This document shows, in pieces, positions 1-12,903 of a DNA stretch of 64,000 nt. The stretch is taken from positions 1-64,000 of the forward strand of contig WOGZ01000140.1 of the NCBI GenBank assembly GCA_009733775.1, written 5' to 3'. The position numbers were made by a program, and so were the translations under genes. The DNA is from Alectoria sarmentosa. Lineage: Eukaryota; Ascomycota; Lecanoromycetes; Lecanorales; Parmeliaceae. How positions within the stretch are numbered: position 1 is the first letter of the stretch; each line of letters opens with the position of its first letter. The notes beneath the pieces were generated by a model. That model was not told the origin of the DNA and did no database searches. It was given only the letters and a program-made list of their open reading frames with translations.

Positions 1-54
1 CCCGATCGGGCCCCGCATGATAGGTGGGAAGGTAGGAAGGGTGAAACCATGACA
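1..54 (+). mobile_element. 3' end of a 160-bp-family LTR, cut by the window edge
   Basis: The first 54 bases resemble the last third of the two solo LTRs at 30986-31145 and 31477-31636. They share the CCCRATCGGGCC core, a GGGAAGG stretch and the terminal ATGACA. Unlike the sequence that follows, this piece keeps normal base composition. The 5' part of the LTR lies outside the window, so it cannot be told whether it is a solo LTR or belongs to a full element. Confidence 0.7.
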
Positions 55-3000
55 TTTTTAAAGATTATATGTTTAAATTTGTTAACGAATGCTTTGTTGT
101 CTTATTTGTTATAATAATAAACTCTTCATTTCACATAGTTTTGATTCGAAACGACTTTAAATAAATAGTTTAGTTATCTCGAAAGTTATAAATAAAATTA
201 ATAATGAATTTAAATGTCGATGATTATTATTATGTGAACGATTTTGAGAAGGTTTAAAAATTCGTTATCAAATTATCGAAGTAAATTTATCAAATAATTT
301 GAATTATAAAAGCCTTCGTTATGTTTATTAATAGAAATAATTCGTTTTAAATCGATTTGAGAAAGTCTTTGATAATTATTTTTGAAATAATATTGTTTAA
401 TGAAGTCATTATTTATGAAATGCGAGAGGTTGTTATTAAGTTAATAATAGTCGTTGAGAACTTTATCGAATTATGAATGAATAAGAGTGACTTTGTTGAG
501 TTATTTTAATAGAATTGAATGCGCATTTTATTATGTGTTGATTGAAAGTTCAAAATTATTGATAAATTAAAGGTTTATTCTTTGGGGATTAAGGATCGTG
601 TTATTGTCGATGAAGTCTTTGATAAGTTATAAGCTCAAAAACGATTTGAGTTTACGACATAATCAACATTTTTTTGTTTTTTTGTATTTGTGATACATAA
701 AACGTTATTTGATGATAGCAATTATGATCGTTTAATGATAAATATTAAAAGGTTTAATTAAATATTGATAAGAGACGCATATTCGTTGTCTTCACAATTA
801 AACATTATCGCTTTTATCTCTAATTGCTTTTATATGATATGTGTCGATAATGTTTTATTCTTTTATTAATGAAGAATATATTCTTTAAATCGATATAAAT
901 AAATTGTCGTTACGCATCGAGGATAAGAAACCTTTAATGTTTCTTTTATAAATTATTATAACTTATTAATATACGTTTAATGTTAAATTGATCGTTTATT
1001 ATGATTTTTTAAGGTTTTTGTTAAAGGTTATATCGACGATATTGTGATATTCTTTAAAATCTTACAAAAGCATATCACACATTTGTGATAAATCTTCGCG
1101 CTTTTCAAGCGCGTGAACGTCGCTTTTAAACTTTTCAAGTCCTTTATAAGATATTCAAATGTATAATTATTAAGTTAATGTGTGAATTTGTTTGAATTAT
1201 CGATTTTCGTAAAGCGTTTGATCGTTATTAATAAGCTCAGATTTTCTTTAACGCTTATTGCGTTAAAGATTTATTTCGATATAATGAGATATTTTAAATG
1301 TTACATTGCATAATATGTTTAAATTATAAAATTTTTATAAAATCATAAAATCGAGTTATTGAAGTCTTTTTTAAAGGGTGGTTAATTATGAAAATCTTTC
1401 GTAGTTATTATTCGTTTTTCAGAGTTTATAAAAGTAGAGTGATATTTATTCGCGATTTTATAAAAGATGTTTAATAAATCTTGTTATTTTATTCATTTTA
1501 ATGATCATTGAATTTTATATGTTGATATTGATGCTTTTAAAAAACGTGGTTTCGATGTAATAATTTATTATGATTAAGTAAAAATTGTAGTTTTAAATCG
1601 ATTTAAGAAAAGTTTTTTTTTCGATATTATTAACATAGATTACATCATTACGCAAAAACGCATAAAAATTAAGTCGATTATGTTTTTTAATAAATTATTC
1701 ACAAATGTTGAAAGGAATTATTAATTAATCGAATTAAAGATAGCGGGGTTAATTTGAATCGTTCGAAAAATACGTTATTTCATCGAGTTATTTAAATTCA
1801 AGATTGTGATATATATAAATCATTTTATTATAATGAATATTGTTAAACAAGATTCTTTTAATATAACATTCATTATACGTTTTAATTTAAGGTTGATTAA
1901 AGCTTCTCAATATTTTTAACGTTTCGAATTAAATATTAAATATAAGTTTAATAAACGCAATATTGTATTTAACGCTTTTTCACATCTTATAAACATTAAT
2001 GAATATAAGATTTCATCAAGTTATAGCGAGTTTGATGTTCTTTATATTTATGTTTACGCAATAACGTTTATTAAAATGAATAACGATTTCAAGAAGCGTA
2101 TTTTGAAAGATTATTTGAAAGATTCTTTTTGAAAAAAGGTTATCGGAATTCTTTATCAAAAAGCATTCTATAGTGACGTGAACGTCGTTAAACTTTCTTT
2201 TGTGTTAAATGAATTTGAGCCCTTGCGAATTGTTACGATAATATAATTAAAATTTGAGTTTTTGCGAATTGTTACGATAGCATAGTCGAATCGATTTGAA
2301 AAAGTTTCTCACAAAAGTGTTATATCTGTTATTATTAAGAAAGTCTTTGATAGATTATTTATTAGCAAAGATAAGCGGAGGTTAATTTATTATATCGATA
2401 AAATTATCGAGATAAGACGATTTTGTATATCACAATCAATCGTGAAGAAAGTTTTGAACATTGTTCACATTATTAAAGAATATATAAGTTTCGCACGATG
2501 TTACGAGTGAGTAACGAATTTATAATGTATATGTAAATTATCGCGTTATTTTAAAGATTATTTGAAATATTGTCTCGAATATCTAGTTTATTAAATATGT
2601 TGATATGCGCTTTATGAAGTAATGCAGTCAATTTATAACCCTTTAATTTCATTTTACATGTTGATAATTGATTTCATTCTCGCAATATTATTAATGTCGA
2701 AAGAATTTGATTATGTTATATCGATAATTTATAAATTTAATAAAAGGGTTATTTACGTGGCAAAAAAGATAATATGAATTGTTATTTAATGAGTTATAGC
2801 ATTTTTAAAACGATTGGAGTTAGGTGATTAAGACATTTTCAAAACAATTTTTTTCGATCGTGATTTTAAGTTTTTATTTGAGTTATAAAAAACGCTTTTT
2901 AAACGATTAAATGTAAAGTTATTATATTTTACAATTTATCATTCGCAGACGAACGGGCAAAGTAAGAAAATTAATCAAATTATCGAAATCATGTTATGAT

Positions 3001-4224
3001 TCTTTATAATAAATTTAAAGAAATCGAAATTATGATTAAGCATCTTATCTCGTTTTTAATTTATTCAAAATTTAAGCATCTCGACGTTTATCGAGAAATC
3101 AATTAATGAAATCAATTATGATTTTAAGCTCAATTAATCTTTAGATTTTTTAATAGCTTTTGTTATATTTGAATTGAAATTTTTTATAATACGAATCAAC
3201 GTTGTCGATGTCTTGACTTTCGTTAATATGTATGTCAAGAATAATTATGATAAGTATTATAAGTTTATGTTCTTTAAGAAAGAAGACGAGGTTTATTTAC
3301 GACTTTATAAAAGTTATAACATATTTATTAATGTCTTTATCATTATTAAGTTAGGGCAATAATACATTAATTCATTTCATGTGTTATAAAGAATCGGTCG
3401 ATTCGCGTACGAACTCGATTTATTTATTCATTAACGCGTTTATCCGATCTTTATTATAGCAATGTTAGAATTTAAGTTAAGTGATTTAGATTCGTATAAG
3501 CGTTTTATCTTTAAACAGTCGAATTCAATTTATGTGAAAGATGATATTGAAGTTTATAAATCTTGAAAGGTTGAGCGCATTGTCGATAAAGAAGATAATC
3601 GATATTTAATATGATGAAAGGATTGAGGACTCGCGTATGATTAATAAAGAATTAAGACGCAATTGTAAAATGCTTTTATCGTCGTCAACGAGTATGAGAA
3701 AAGTGTTCGTGTTAAGCGAAATCAAAAGAGACGTTAATTAGGTTTAAGATTTTAATTATAATTGATTACGTTAGTTATTTTTATTATTATAGTTATTTCT
3801 ATTATTATAGTTATCCTTGTTACGTTAGTTATTATAATTACGTCAGTTATTTCATTCGAACATAATAAGATTATTGCTATCAGAATTTTTAGGAAGCAAT
3901 AAAAATTTGAAAGAGTCTTGTTAATCGAAGACTGTTATATGTTAATCGTGTTACGTTCGACGTGTATGCAATAAGCTTTCAAAACCCTTATTTATGTTAT
4001 TATTTTGTTAATATCATGTCGACGTGAACGTTTAATTTTTTTTATTTGTGATATATTATTAGAGTAGAAACGTTTGCAAAAGCTTTTTGCAAGAGGCCTT
4101 TTTAATATAAAGAGCATTTTAAAATGCTAAACCCTGATAATATTAATGTCTCCATATTTAAGCAGAATTCTCAGATAGAATCAATTAAGTCTTACATATA
4201 CAATCAACCAGAACTATTATCATA
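55..4224 (+). mobile_element. Ty3/gypsy chromovirus relic, plus strand
   Basis: Decayed pol fragments appear in the correct order. At 1029-1080 there is the reverse transcriptase active site GYIDDIVIFF followed by a KILQKHITHL-like stretch (family form YIDDIVIFSKTLEEHIEHL). At 1085-1270 is the region expected after it, leading to the RNase H part. At 2928-2996 is the integrase C-terminal signature TIYHSQTNGQSKK (family YHPQTDGQTER). At 3549-3733 is a chromodomain-like end with KVERIVDKEDN and VVNEYEKSVRVK. In-frame stops throughout are as expected from RIP. A chromodomain after the integrase places it among the chromoviruses. No gag is recognisable, so the 5' part is lost or unreadable, and the left limit is uncertain. 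Confidence 0.75.
4047..4224 (+). repeat. Candidate 3' LTR of the plus-strand gypsy relic
   Basis: This segment of about 178 bp follows the chromodomain and a T-rich tract. It starts TGTGATA and ends TATCATA, which would be the inverted TATCACA after one C-to-T change. It is visibly less AT-rich than both flanks. Its position downstream of integrase and chromodomain fits a 3' LTR. No 5' partner was found in the window. Confidence 0.4.
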
Positions 4225-4394
4225 GCATTGTTTTTATTTTAATAAACGTATAAAAAATCGAGCGAAATGCGAAATTCTTTCGTTTTTATTCGAATTTTGA
4301 TAAAATAATAAATATTATAATCTTTTGATTTTAAAAAGATTTTGTTATAATAACATAATTAACGATATAATTTTTAAATTATTTTGTTATTTTT

Positions 4395-4648
4395 AAATAG
4401 GTCTTTAATTTAATAAAGGTTTTTGAAAACGAAAACTTAACGATTATTTATAATTTGTCTTTAATCGTTTATAATCTTAATAAATCGATTTTTTATTCGA
4501 ATAATTAAATCGAAAAATAATCGAGAAAAGTTTTATTAAAATTGATTGAAATTTTTGATTTAATAAAGAGATTGAAGGTTTGTCGTAAATGATTAAGATG
4601 TTTTATTAAGGTTTTCGAATATATAATAATATCGTTAACGTATATTCG
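4395..4648 (-). mobile_element. Second Ty3/gypsy relic, minus strand: reverse transcriptase and RNase H part
   Basis: Reading the minus strand from 4648 to 4559 gives IYVNDIIIYSKTL and then HLNHLRQTFNLF. This is the gypsy reverse transcriptase active site (YVDDIIIYSKTLEEHL in the family) with D changed to N, a transition RIP can make. Further down, to about 4395, comes a stretch like the post-RT connection (STIEDKLEAI and LKTYL), with stops. The downstream integrase of this element is missing because the oppositely oriented relic begins at about 4224. The upstream gag-pro part would lie in the very decayed sequence to the right, where I cannot set a boundary. Confidence 0.7.
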
Positions 4649-6346
4649 TGTAAACTTTCGAAGTTTTTAAAGTAATTTATTTATTTGTCTTTGCACGTAA
4701 ATCGACGAATTTTTATAATTCATAATTATTATGTTGAAAGTTTTTTAATCGCGATAATTTATTATAATAAATTTATGACGATCATTTAAATATATTTATT
4801 ATTAATAAAAAAAGTTTATATAATCGATAACGTTGAAAAAGTGATAATTCTTTATTGAAATTATTAAATTTAATTAAAAAGATAAAGAATAAACGTTCGT
4901 TTAAATAATAACATTTAAATTTTGAATATTAATAATAACTCATTTTTTTCGAAAGTCATTAAACATAATTTTATATACGATAAAAATTAAAAAGTTAAAC
5001 AAAATAATTTCGTTAATTTAGTTTAATCTGCTTTGATTATATAATTTATCGAAGATTTTATCGATAATAACTTTATTTTCGATATTAAAAAAATACATTT
5101 TTATTATCTTAAAAATTTGCTTCTCTTAATCAGATTTTAATGAAATGCGTATTCACTTTTGTTTTGATAATTTAATAAATTCGCCTTTTTATTATAAGAT
5201 AAAAAATTCGTTAATTAGATTTTTAATTAGCGAATTATTATTATAAATCGTAATTTCGTTAAATAAAATAATATCGATAATAAAAATAATAACGATTATT
5301 TTCGAAATTAAAAAATTTATAAAAATAAAATCTTTTATAAAAATTTCGAACGTCGTTAATAATATAAATATAATAATGATTTTTATAATTATAAAAACGA
5401 ACGTAATAAGTGAAGTCGATATTGAAAATATTATTATCGTAATTAATAAGATAATAGCGAACGTCGTGATAAACTTGTTGAAAATTCGTTTGATTTAACT
5501 TTTTCGATGTTTATATTTGAATCGACGATTAATAAACTCGATAACGTTTTTTTATTTATTAATAATATAATAACAATTATCGAAATCGATTTTCTACACG
5601 ATGTTTATGCAAAAATTTCTAAATATTTTGATAATCTAATTTAAATCATTTTTTGTTAATATTATTATTATTAATATATCGACGAAATGTATATAAAGAA
5701 TTAAATTTATTTACTTTAATTCAAAAAAAAATCACGATTTGATAAAAAAATTAAATAATGTATTAATATTTATATTTGCGAATGAGATGAAATTATAATG
5801 AATTATTTTACATATATAAAATGCGTAATAACACGATTTATTTTAATATGAACTTTTATTAACATTAAAATCTAATAATTATCAATCGAAATAATCGATT
5901 GAAAAATAAAAATGTCGATTTCTTCTGATATCATAATATTTATATTAATAAAAATGTTTATTTTGAAATCGTTAACGATATAATTTTTTTTTAACGACGT
6001 TATAATTATGATATTTTTGTTAAAGAGATAAAAAAACGTAATTATATATTTTGACGATTAATGTTTATTAAGTTTTATTTCTCGAATTATAATAAAATTA
6101 ATTACATTTTTAATTAATAAATCAAGATTAAATTTAATAAATTAAGTATAATTTATTAACGTTATAAAACATTTTATATTAAAGCATCTTATTTTAATTT
6201 TTTTATCAAATAACAATTTAAACTTAATCATAACATAATAATAATTGCGAAAAATATGCTCGATATTAATTTCTCGAACAAAATCAATCAATGATTTAAT
6301 AAAAAAAAAATTTTGTTAATAAAATTGATAATAAGAATTTTTTTTT

Positions 6347-6508
6347 CGTTTTTGATAATGTTTGCGGAAGGAATTTTTGAGATAATAATAACTTCGTTTT
6401 CGTTTTTGATAATGTTCACGAAAAGAATTTTTAAGATAATAAAAACTTCGTTGTTATTTTTAATAACATTCGTGAAAGAAATTTCTTCGATAAAGAAATA
6501 TGTCTCGA
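6347..6508. repeat. Three tandem copies of a 54-bp unit in the decayed block
   Basis: Units start at about 6347, 6401 and 6455. Each holds a TTTTTGATAATGTT-like core (third copy TTTTTAATAACATT) followed by a CG-AAAG-AATTT part. The 54-bp period equals 18 codons, and on the minus strand the units read as related peptides (NIIKNENEV and NVIKNNNEV). This suggests a repeated coding segment in gag-pol or an adjacent frame of the minus-strand relic. Confidence 0.55.
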
Positions 6509-9500
6509 TAATAAAAAAAATCGTTTTTTGAATTAATAAATAATTTGAATATGCGAATTTTATAATATGATGATTTATGTTTAAATTATCAAGATGACGA
6601 TAAAGCGCGTTTTTAAATAAAAAGATATCGTGATAACGACGACATTAATAATTGATTATGAAAATTAAAATTTTATTAATAATAGCGGTGAATGAATGTC
6701 CCGCGACTTTTACGAAGTATTTTTCGATTTCATTTTTTTGAAATGATTAATAATAATTTAAATCTTTATTAATATAATAATTTTCATTTTTTTAATGAAA
6801 ATTCTCATTTTATAAAATGAAATTAGGTTCGACGTTATCGTTTAATGATGTTAATGCTTTTTTCTCGTTAATTTGATAAATAGTTTCTTATTATTATAAA
6901 GATTTATTATAATTAAAAAAATCAACGTTTGATTTATTTAAAGATTTTGCGTTATTGTTTTTATAACGAGGATTTTAATGATTCGAAGATTAAATTATCG
7001 AATTTGACGAATTTGCGTTTTTTTTTATAATTTGTAAAAATGCTCGAATAATTAACAATATAAAATTTGTTTATCGAGATCTTAAAAATCTTTATTATTA
7101 ATAAAATTAATAAAATGATTAATTAACAAAATTGTTTTTATAAATATTATATTTCGACGAGAATTTTTAATAAAATTATTATTAATACGACGAAAAAGAA
7201 AACGATAATTTAAAAAATTCATTTTAATGAAAATTATTATTTATATATTAATTAAATTGCTTTAATAGCGTCGACGTCTTTTTATCGATATAAAATTATT
7301 AATTATAATTTTATTATCGTATTATTTTATATCAGATGCTTAATTTAATATTTAATTAATCGAAAAATTAATTTAATATAATCGAAGATGTCGATTCGAG
7401 AATATCTCGTCAAAATTTTAACGAGAGATTATTTTATATTATTATTAATTGATTGTAAATGAAAATAAATTTTATTATTTTTATATGTCTTAAAATGGTT
7501 TAAACGTAAAAACGTGACGATTTATCGTTTTTAACATCGTTTATAATAAATCGCTCGATTTATAAATGTTATATAACAATAACAATTCGCTTTTTAAAAC
7601 GTTTCGTTAAAAAATCAAATCAAATTTTCAAAGAAGCGATTTTTAATAACATTTTTTCGAAATCGATAAATTTAATTGAATGTTAAATAAGAATCTCGTT
7701 ATGAAAGCATATTAATAAAACTTTTTAAATTTTATCATTATTTTTGATAATAACGATGTCTTTTAAACGATTTATAAAAGTATAAACGTTTTTATAAAAG
7801 ATATAATGATTTAAATTAATAATAGATTTTTCGCCTTTAAAAGCAGAGTCGAAAAATTCGATGTTATCGAATTTCAATTATGATAAAAAATCATTTTCGT
7901 TGTTAACATTATCGTTTTTTGATAAATTTAAATTTTTTATCGAATTAAAAGGTTTTTATTATAAAGAGTTATTATAAATATATTAAATAATAATAATTGT
8001 AATAACGATTATTATAATGATTTATATTTGAGAATCGTTTAAATTTATTCGATTAATAAGGTTAATAAAACGAGAATATATTATTTCGTTAACGAATGTT
8101 GCTTTTATTATCAAGTCGTTATCTTTTATAAAATTTGAAATCGATAATTTAAAAGAAGTGATTATTGATAAGTTGTTAAAAATAACATTTATCGACGATA
8201 AATTTTATAATCAACGTAATGTTCGAGTATTTTATTCGAATTTCGTTAAAATAATACGCAAAAAAGACTTATTAATTGTTTAATCGAATAATTAATTATA
8301 AGTTTTCATTGATTTGAATTTTAATTTGATACGATTATTTATTAATGAAATTCCTTTATTAATTTGAGATGATCGAAAGTTTTTAATAATAATGTGTTTA
8401 AATAATTATCGAATGTTTTCATTAAACAAATTCGTATAAACGTGATCGTTATTGAGAAATTCGTGTAATTGAAAAAATAACATTAATGTCTCGCGAGTGA
8501 TTAAATTAATAATAAAGAATAAAGAAATTATTTTGAATGTTATAACGTTGACGAGTGTCGAAATTTATTAACGATCGCGAGAGTAAAAAAGATAAAGATT
8601 GTTATAAAAAAAATGAGAATTTTTTAAAATAAAAAACATTTATTTTACGTTGCTTAATAAGATAATAAAATCGATAATCAAAATTCGAAAAATAATAATA
8701 AGCTCGAAAAGGAATTCGAAAAACGCTTTTTAATTGTTAAAATTTAATGATTAATAACGTTATTATATCGATAATTAAGAAAATATTATTAAAAAAATAA
8801 TTGTTTCGAAAATGTTTAAAAATGATTTCGAAAGTTATAATGATAGCGAAGCGAAAGAATTGTCGAGCGAAGAATTAATGAATTTGATGTTAAAGATTGA
8901 TGCTTGTCGAGAGTAAATTGATTATCGAGATCTTAATGCTCGTTTAATAAGAGAATAATGTTAATAAGACGATTTCGATGTTGTTATTATTTGTTACGAG
9001 CAATAATCTTCTTGAGAATATATAATTTAAATTGAATTCTTTTTAATTAAAGAATTTGTTTATTAAAATATATGCATTATTAAGTTTAATTGTTTAACGA
9101 CCTCTTAATCTTGATAAATTTTAACAATCTTAATAAGTTTTAACATTATTTAAAAATATTATAACTTAATTTAATTTTTTATTAAAACCTTTATTAAGAA
9201 ATTTCTTAAATTCGTTTATTAATTTAAATGAAATAAATGTAATAACTTAATTATAATATTTAAATCGATATAAAATTAAATTATATAAATAAAATAAATA
9301 AAATAATTAAGTGAAAAGAAAATACGTATATAAAAAAAACATTTATATAAAATAAAATGTTTTTATTAAAATACGCTAAACTTAATCGAATAATGTTAAA
9401 AAATTGTGATATTAAAAAAAAGTTAGTTTTACTAAAATGTAAAATACGCTCGTAATAAAAAATATTAAAAAATATTATTCTTAAATCGTAAACTTGTTAT

Positions 9501-10885
9501 TTTTTTATTATATTAATTTTTATTATTATAATAACGTTTATTATAATTATAATTTTACGATTTTAAAAAACGTAAATAATAATAATAAAATCACATTTGA
9601 TTAATATATAATTCGATTTTTTGATTTAATTAATAACGCTTTTAAGTAATTTTCTTTTTAAATTAATTCGTAATATAATTTTATATTAAATAATTTTAAA
9701 TTTTAAATTCGATTTTATTAACGAAAATTTTAAATTTATATTTATATAATATATTATTGAAATAAATAAAAACAATTAATTAATTAAAAATTAAATTTTA
9801 AAAATAAAAAAAACTTTTTTAAAAGATAAAATAATGTTATAATTTAATTTTATAATTTTACGATTTTTAAAAACGTAAATAATAAAATAGAACTATATTT
9901 AATTAATATATAATTTAATTTTTAAATTTAATTAACTACGTTTTAAAAGAATTTTTTTTATCGAAATTATTTTATAATAACGTTAATTTTAAAAAAATCT
10001 GCGTAAAATAACTTTATTAATTTAAGTTTTTTATATATTAATTATAATATAATTAATTATTATATAATAAATTTTTAAAATAAAAACCTTTTATTTATTA
10101 TCGCGATTTTTGTTATTATTTTATATATTTACATTTTATAAATTTATAAATTTATAAACATTTAATAAAAATATTAATATTTTTATTTAACATTTATTAT
10201 AATTAATTTATAAAAGTATTTATAAAAATTATTATTATTTTTTAATAAAAAAAGTAGAAAACTTGAATTGAATTAATTTTAATTTTTTTAATTTTTTAAA
10301 AATATTAATTTTTAGATTTTTTTTTTATATATATTATAATTTAATTATAATAATTATTTGAAAATCGTGTACGTATATTTATTGTTATAAAATTTTAATA
10401 TATTTTATTTATCGTATATAAATATACTTAAAAGATAATAAATTTAAAATTTTGAAAATAAAATAATTATCTTTTTACGTTATTAAATTTTAAAATTTTA
10501 AAATTTAATTTATAATAACGTTAATAAAATAAAAATATATATATATTAATAATATAAATACGTATATATTAAAAATATATATTATTAATATAAATATGTT
10601 TTGATTTTGATTTTAAATTATTTTGAATATTACGCGCGCAAAAAATACGTTGTTTTAAAAATAGATTATATTGGGAAAAAAATTTAAAACCGAAAAAAAA
10701 AAAATTATTAATAAACGGCTCTTGGTAGCTATCGTCTTCCGTAGTCTAGTGTAGCGCGTTAGGGCCAACACTAAGAGTAAGAAGTAGCAAGAGGGAGGTT
10801 CCTAAATAACCTCGATACCTTACCTCATTATCCACATGCAAACATGGATACTATTCTTCTCCCTTGACATGATCCATCTTGCAAC

Positions 10886-11879
10886 ATGATCCCAATGCTG
10901 AATCTCTTCAAATCTCGCCTATGTGTGCAGGGAGCTACAATGCCCTGCTCACAATGTCTTCGCCATACCAAATCAAGTCCCCACGCAGCATCTGCACAAA
11001 GGTATATATCGAGCACGGGGAAGAGCAGGCAGCAGCTTGCGCCTACTATGGAACAATTACGTGTCCCTTTCTCTCATAAGAATACTTCCACTCTGTATGT
11101 CTTCCTCGAAATCCGTCAATGCCAACCACTAAGTTTCAAAGCTACTACACTCTAAGCGTCATTCTTGGGACGGTGGCATTGTCATACGGCTCGGTACCCA
11201 TGTACAAAATGGTCTACTTGTTCTACAACATGCGTGCACGAGGCCCCACTGATACGTAAGGCTAGATCTGCCAACAAACCGGCTGGGGTGGTCAACCTAT
11301 CAAGGCTTCCATCCATTCAAATGCCCAAGATCCCGCCACTCGACTTACGCCCGTGACGGCCTCCCGTCGTCTACGCATAACATTCAACGGATCAGTATCG
11401 GACGTAATGCCCTGGAAATTTACACCACAACAGCGAGAGGTCCGAGTCCTGCCTGGAGAAACAGCGCTCGCCTTTTATACGGCAACGAACAAGAGTGCCG
11501 AGGACATTATTGGGGTTGCTACCTACAGTGTTACTCCGGCACAAGTGGCGCCATATTTCAGCAAAATTCAATGCTTTTGCTTCGAAGAGCAAAGGCTTAA
11601 CGCAGGGGAGACTGTCGACATGCCGGTCTTCTTCTTCATCGATCCGGATTTTGTCAACGATCCTACGATGACAAAAATAGATACGATCACATTGTCTTAC
11701 ACGTTCTTCAGTACGGCTACCATCTAGTTTCCACTTCTCATTAATCGCCGACTTGAGCTGACACTTTTTTTGCAGAGGCGCGATATGACAAGAACGGGAA
11801 TTTAACTCCTATGCCGATGACCAGTAAGGCACTTTTCGGATTCATCATTAAACCTTTGAGACCTCGTTTTGAGTCGTGA
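10886..11879 (+). CDS. cox11: Cytochrome c oxidase assembly protein COX11
   Basis: COX11 is a mitochondrial inner-membrane copper chaperone that delivers Cu(I) to the CuB site of Cox1. My model has four exons: 10886-11094, 11142-11211, 11266-11710 and 11776-11879, giving 275 aa; phases close exactly. The N-terminus (to about residue 68) is Arg/Ser-rich, fitting a targeting sequence. One membrane helix follows (YYTLSVILGTVALSYG). Then come GWGGQP, the NGSVSDVMPWKFTPQQ strand, the copper-binding CFCFEEQ motif and the ETVDMPVFFFIDPDF segment. The end is YDKNGNLTPMPMTS plus a short tail. The introns (47, 54 and 65 bp) have GT..AG ends; the second donor, GTCTAC, is unusual. The gene begins about 200 bp from the RIP-altered block. 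The start is the first ATG of the frame; the inner ATG at 10934 is another option. Confidence 0.92.
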
Positions 11880-12903
11880 GAGATGTTGCCAGAGCACACA
11901 ATGCTTGGACCCACTTTTGCTCCAGAACATGTCTCAAGCTCCTTTTTCTATCTTGACGAGGCAAAACTGACTCGAATTGTGCCAGTGGGATGATGCCAGC
12001 TACTAAGACGCGAGATCTTTGACCATCTACTATGATTTAGGGGTCTTGGAATGTCCCGGTGGGTCTCGTGACTGAGGCCTGGCAAAGTAAGCACGTTTGC
12101 CTGTACGATGCTCCCCTCGAAGGCATATAATTATGATCTCACTTGGGAAAGGGGTGCCAGACAACCTGGACTTATCAAGAACAGCGCCGCGATTGTTCCA
12201 TGTGGTATCCCGCTATGATGATGAAGCATCGAACATAGAAAGCTCATTCTGATCCGAGACCCTGACGCTGGAAGATGTCCTTGGCCCTTGGACTGGGTGA
12301 GAGGTGAGAGGCATTGAACAAGGTTAGGACAGATGTTGGCAATGGGGCATGGGCGACAGCACCGAGGGCATGTTGGAGTATGGGATTCTTTCGTGCATTG
12401 CATCACCATGTACAGGCGATTCATGATATGGGCGTGCATCCCTCACAATTTCTGAACTGGGACGATTGGACTCGGAAAGATGCTAAAACCGAAGAGAGTG
12501 AAGTCCGATAATCCGACTGAAGCATTTCCCCATTATCCCATTTTACCATTTTGGATTAGAGGATTTCTTGGGTTTCTATGCCATTACGCTCCGACTCAAG
12601 CTGCGATGCTTTGCTTGTCTCAACATACATCTACAGTCAAATGCTTTCCACACTATAGCACTCTGCAAAGTCTTTAAATGATGAAAATAAAAATAGTGCT
12701 CCTCGGAATCGCATCCATAGCCAACCTCGATCGCTTCCAGTCTCTGCAAGTGTTCCTTTGCCTTTCAAAATTATACTTCTAATCTTGCATTGATTCAGAT
12801 CCAAGGGAAAGAAACTGGCCTTTTCTTCTCTTCCGAAGCATCCCTGATATTACCTCGCACTTTCTTTGAAAAGGTCCAGTAAGGTCCAATATCTTCACCG
12901 TCC
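11880..12903. other. Intergenic, nothing recognised
   Basis: About 1 kb of normal base composition between COX11 and the broken dehydrogenase. Only short open frames without recognisable motifs were seen on either strand. Confidence 0.6.

Larger units (their letters stand above)
1..10690. repeat. AT-rich, RIP-like block of decayed transposons
   Basis: The block is extremely AT-rich and has no credible gene; stops are dense in all frames. The few remaining C and G bases sit mostly in CpG (TCGA, ACGA, AACG contexts), while CpA and TpG are scarce. That is what RIP, known in Pezizomycotina, leaves behind, because it converts CpA to TpA. Decay is graded: 55-4224 still has readable retroelement motifs, 4240-9500 is worse, and 9500-10660 is nearly pure A/T. 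The edge at about 10690 is sharp, and normal base composition starts about 200 bp before COX11. Confidence 0.9.

Noticed and set aside
3174..3362. 62-codon open frame in the AT-rich block
   Set aside because: It starts at TTG, lies inside the gypsy relic between integrase and chromodomain, and has composition set by AT bias.
6313..6531. 72-codon hydrophobic open frame that looks like a membrane peptide
   Set aside because: The hydrophobicity comes from A/T-rich codons over the 54-bp tandem units; it starts at TTG and has no normal fungal context.
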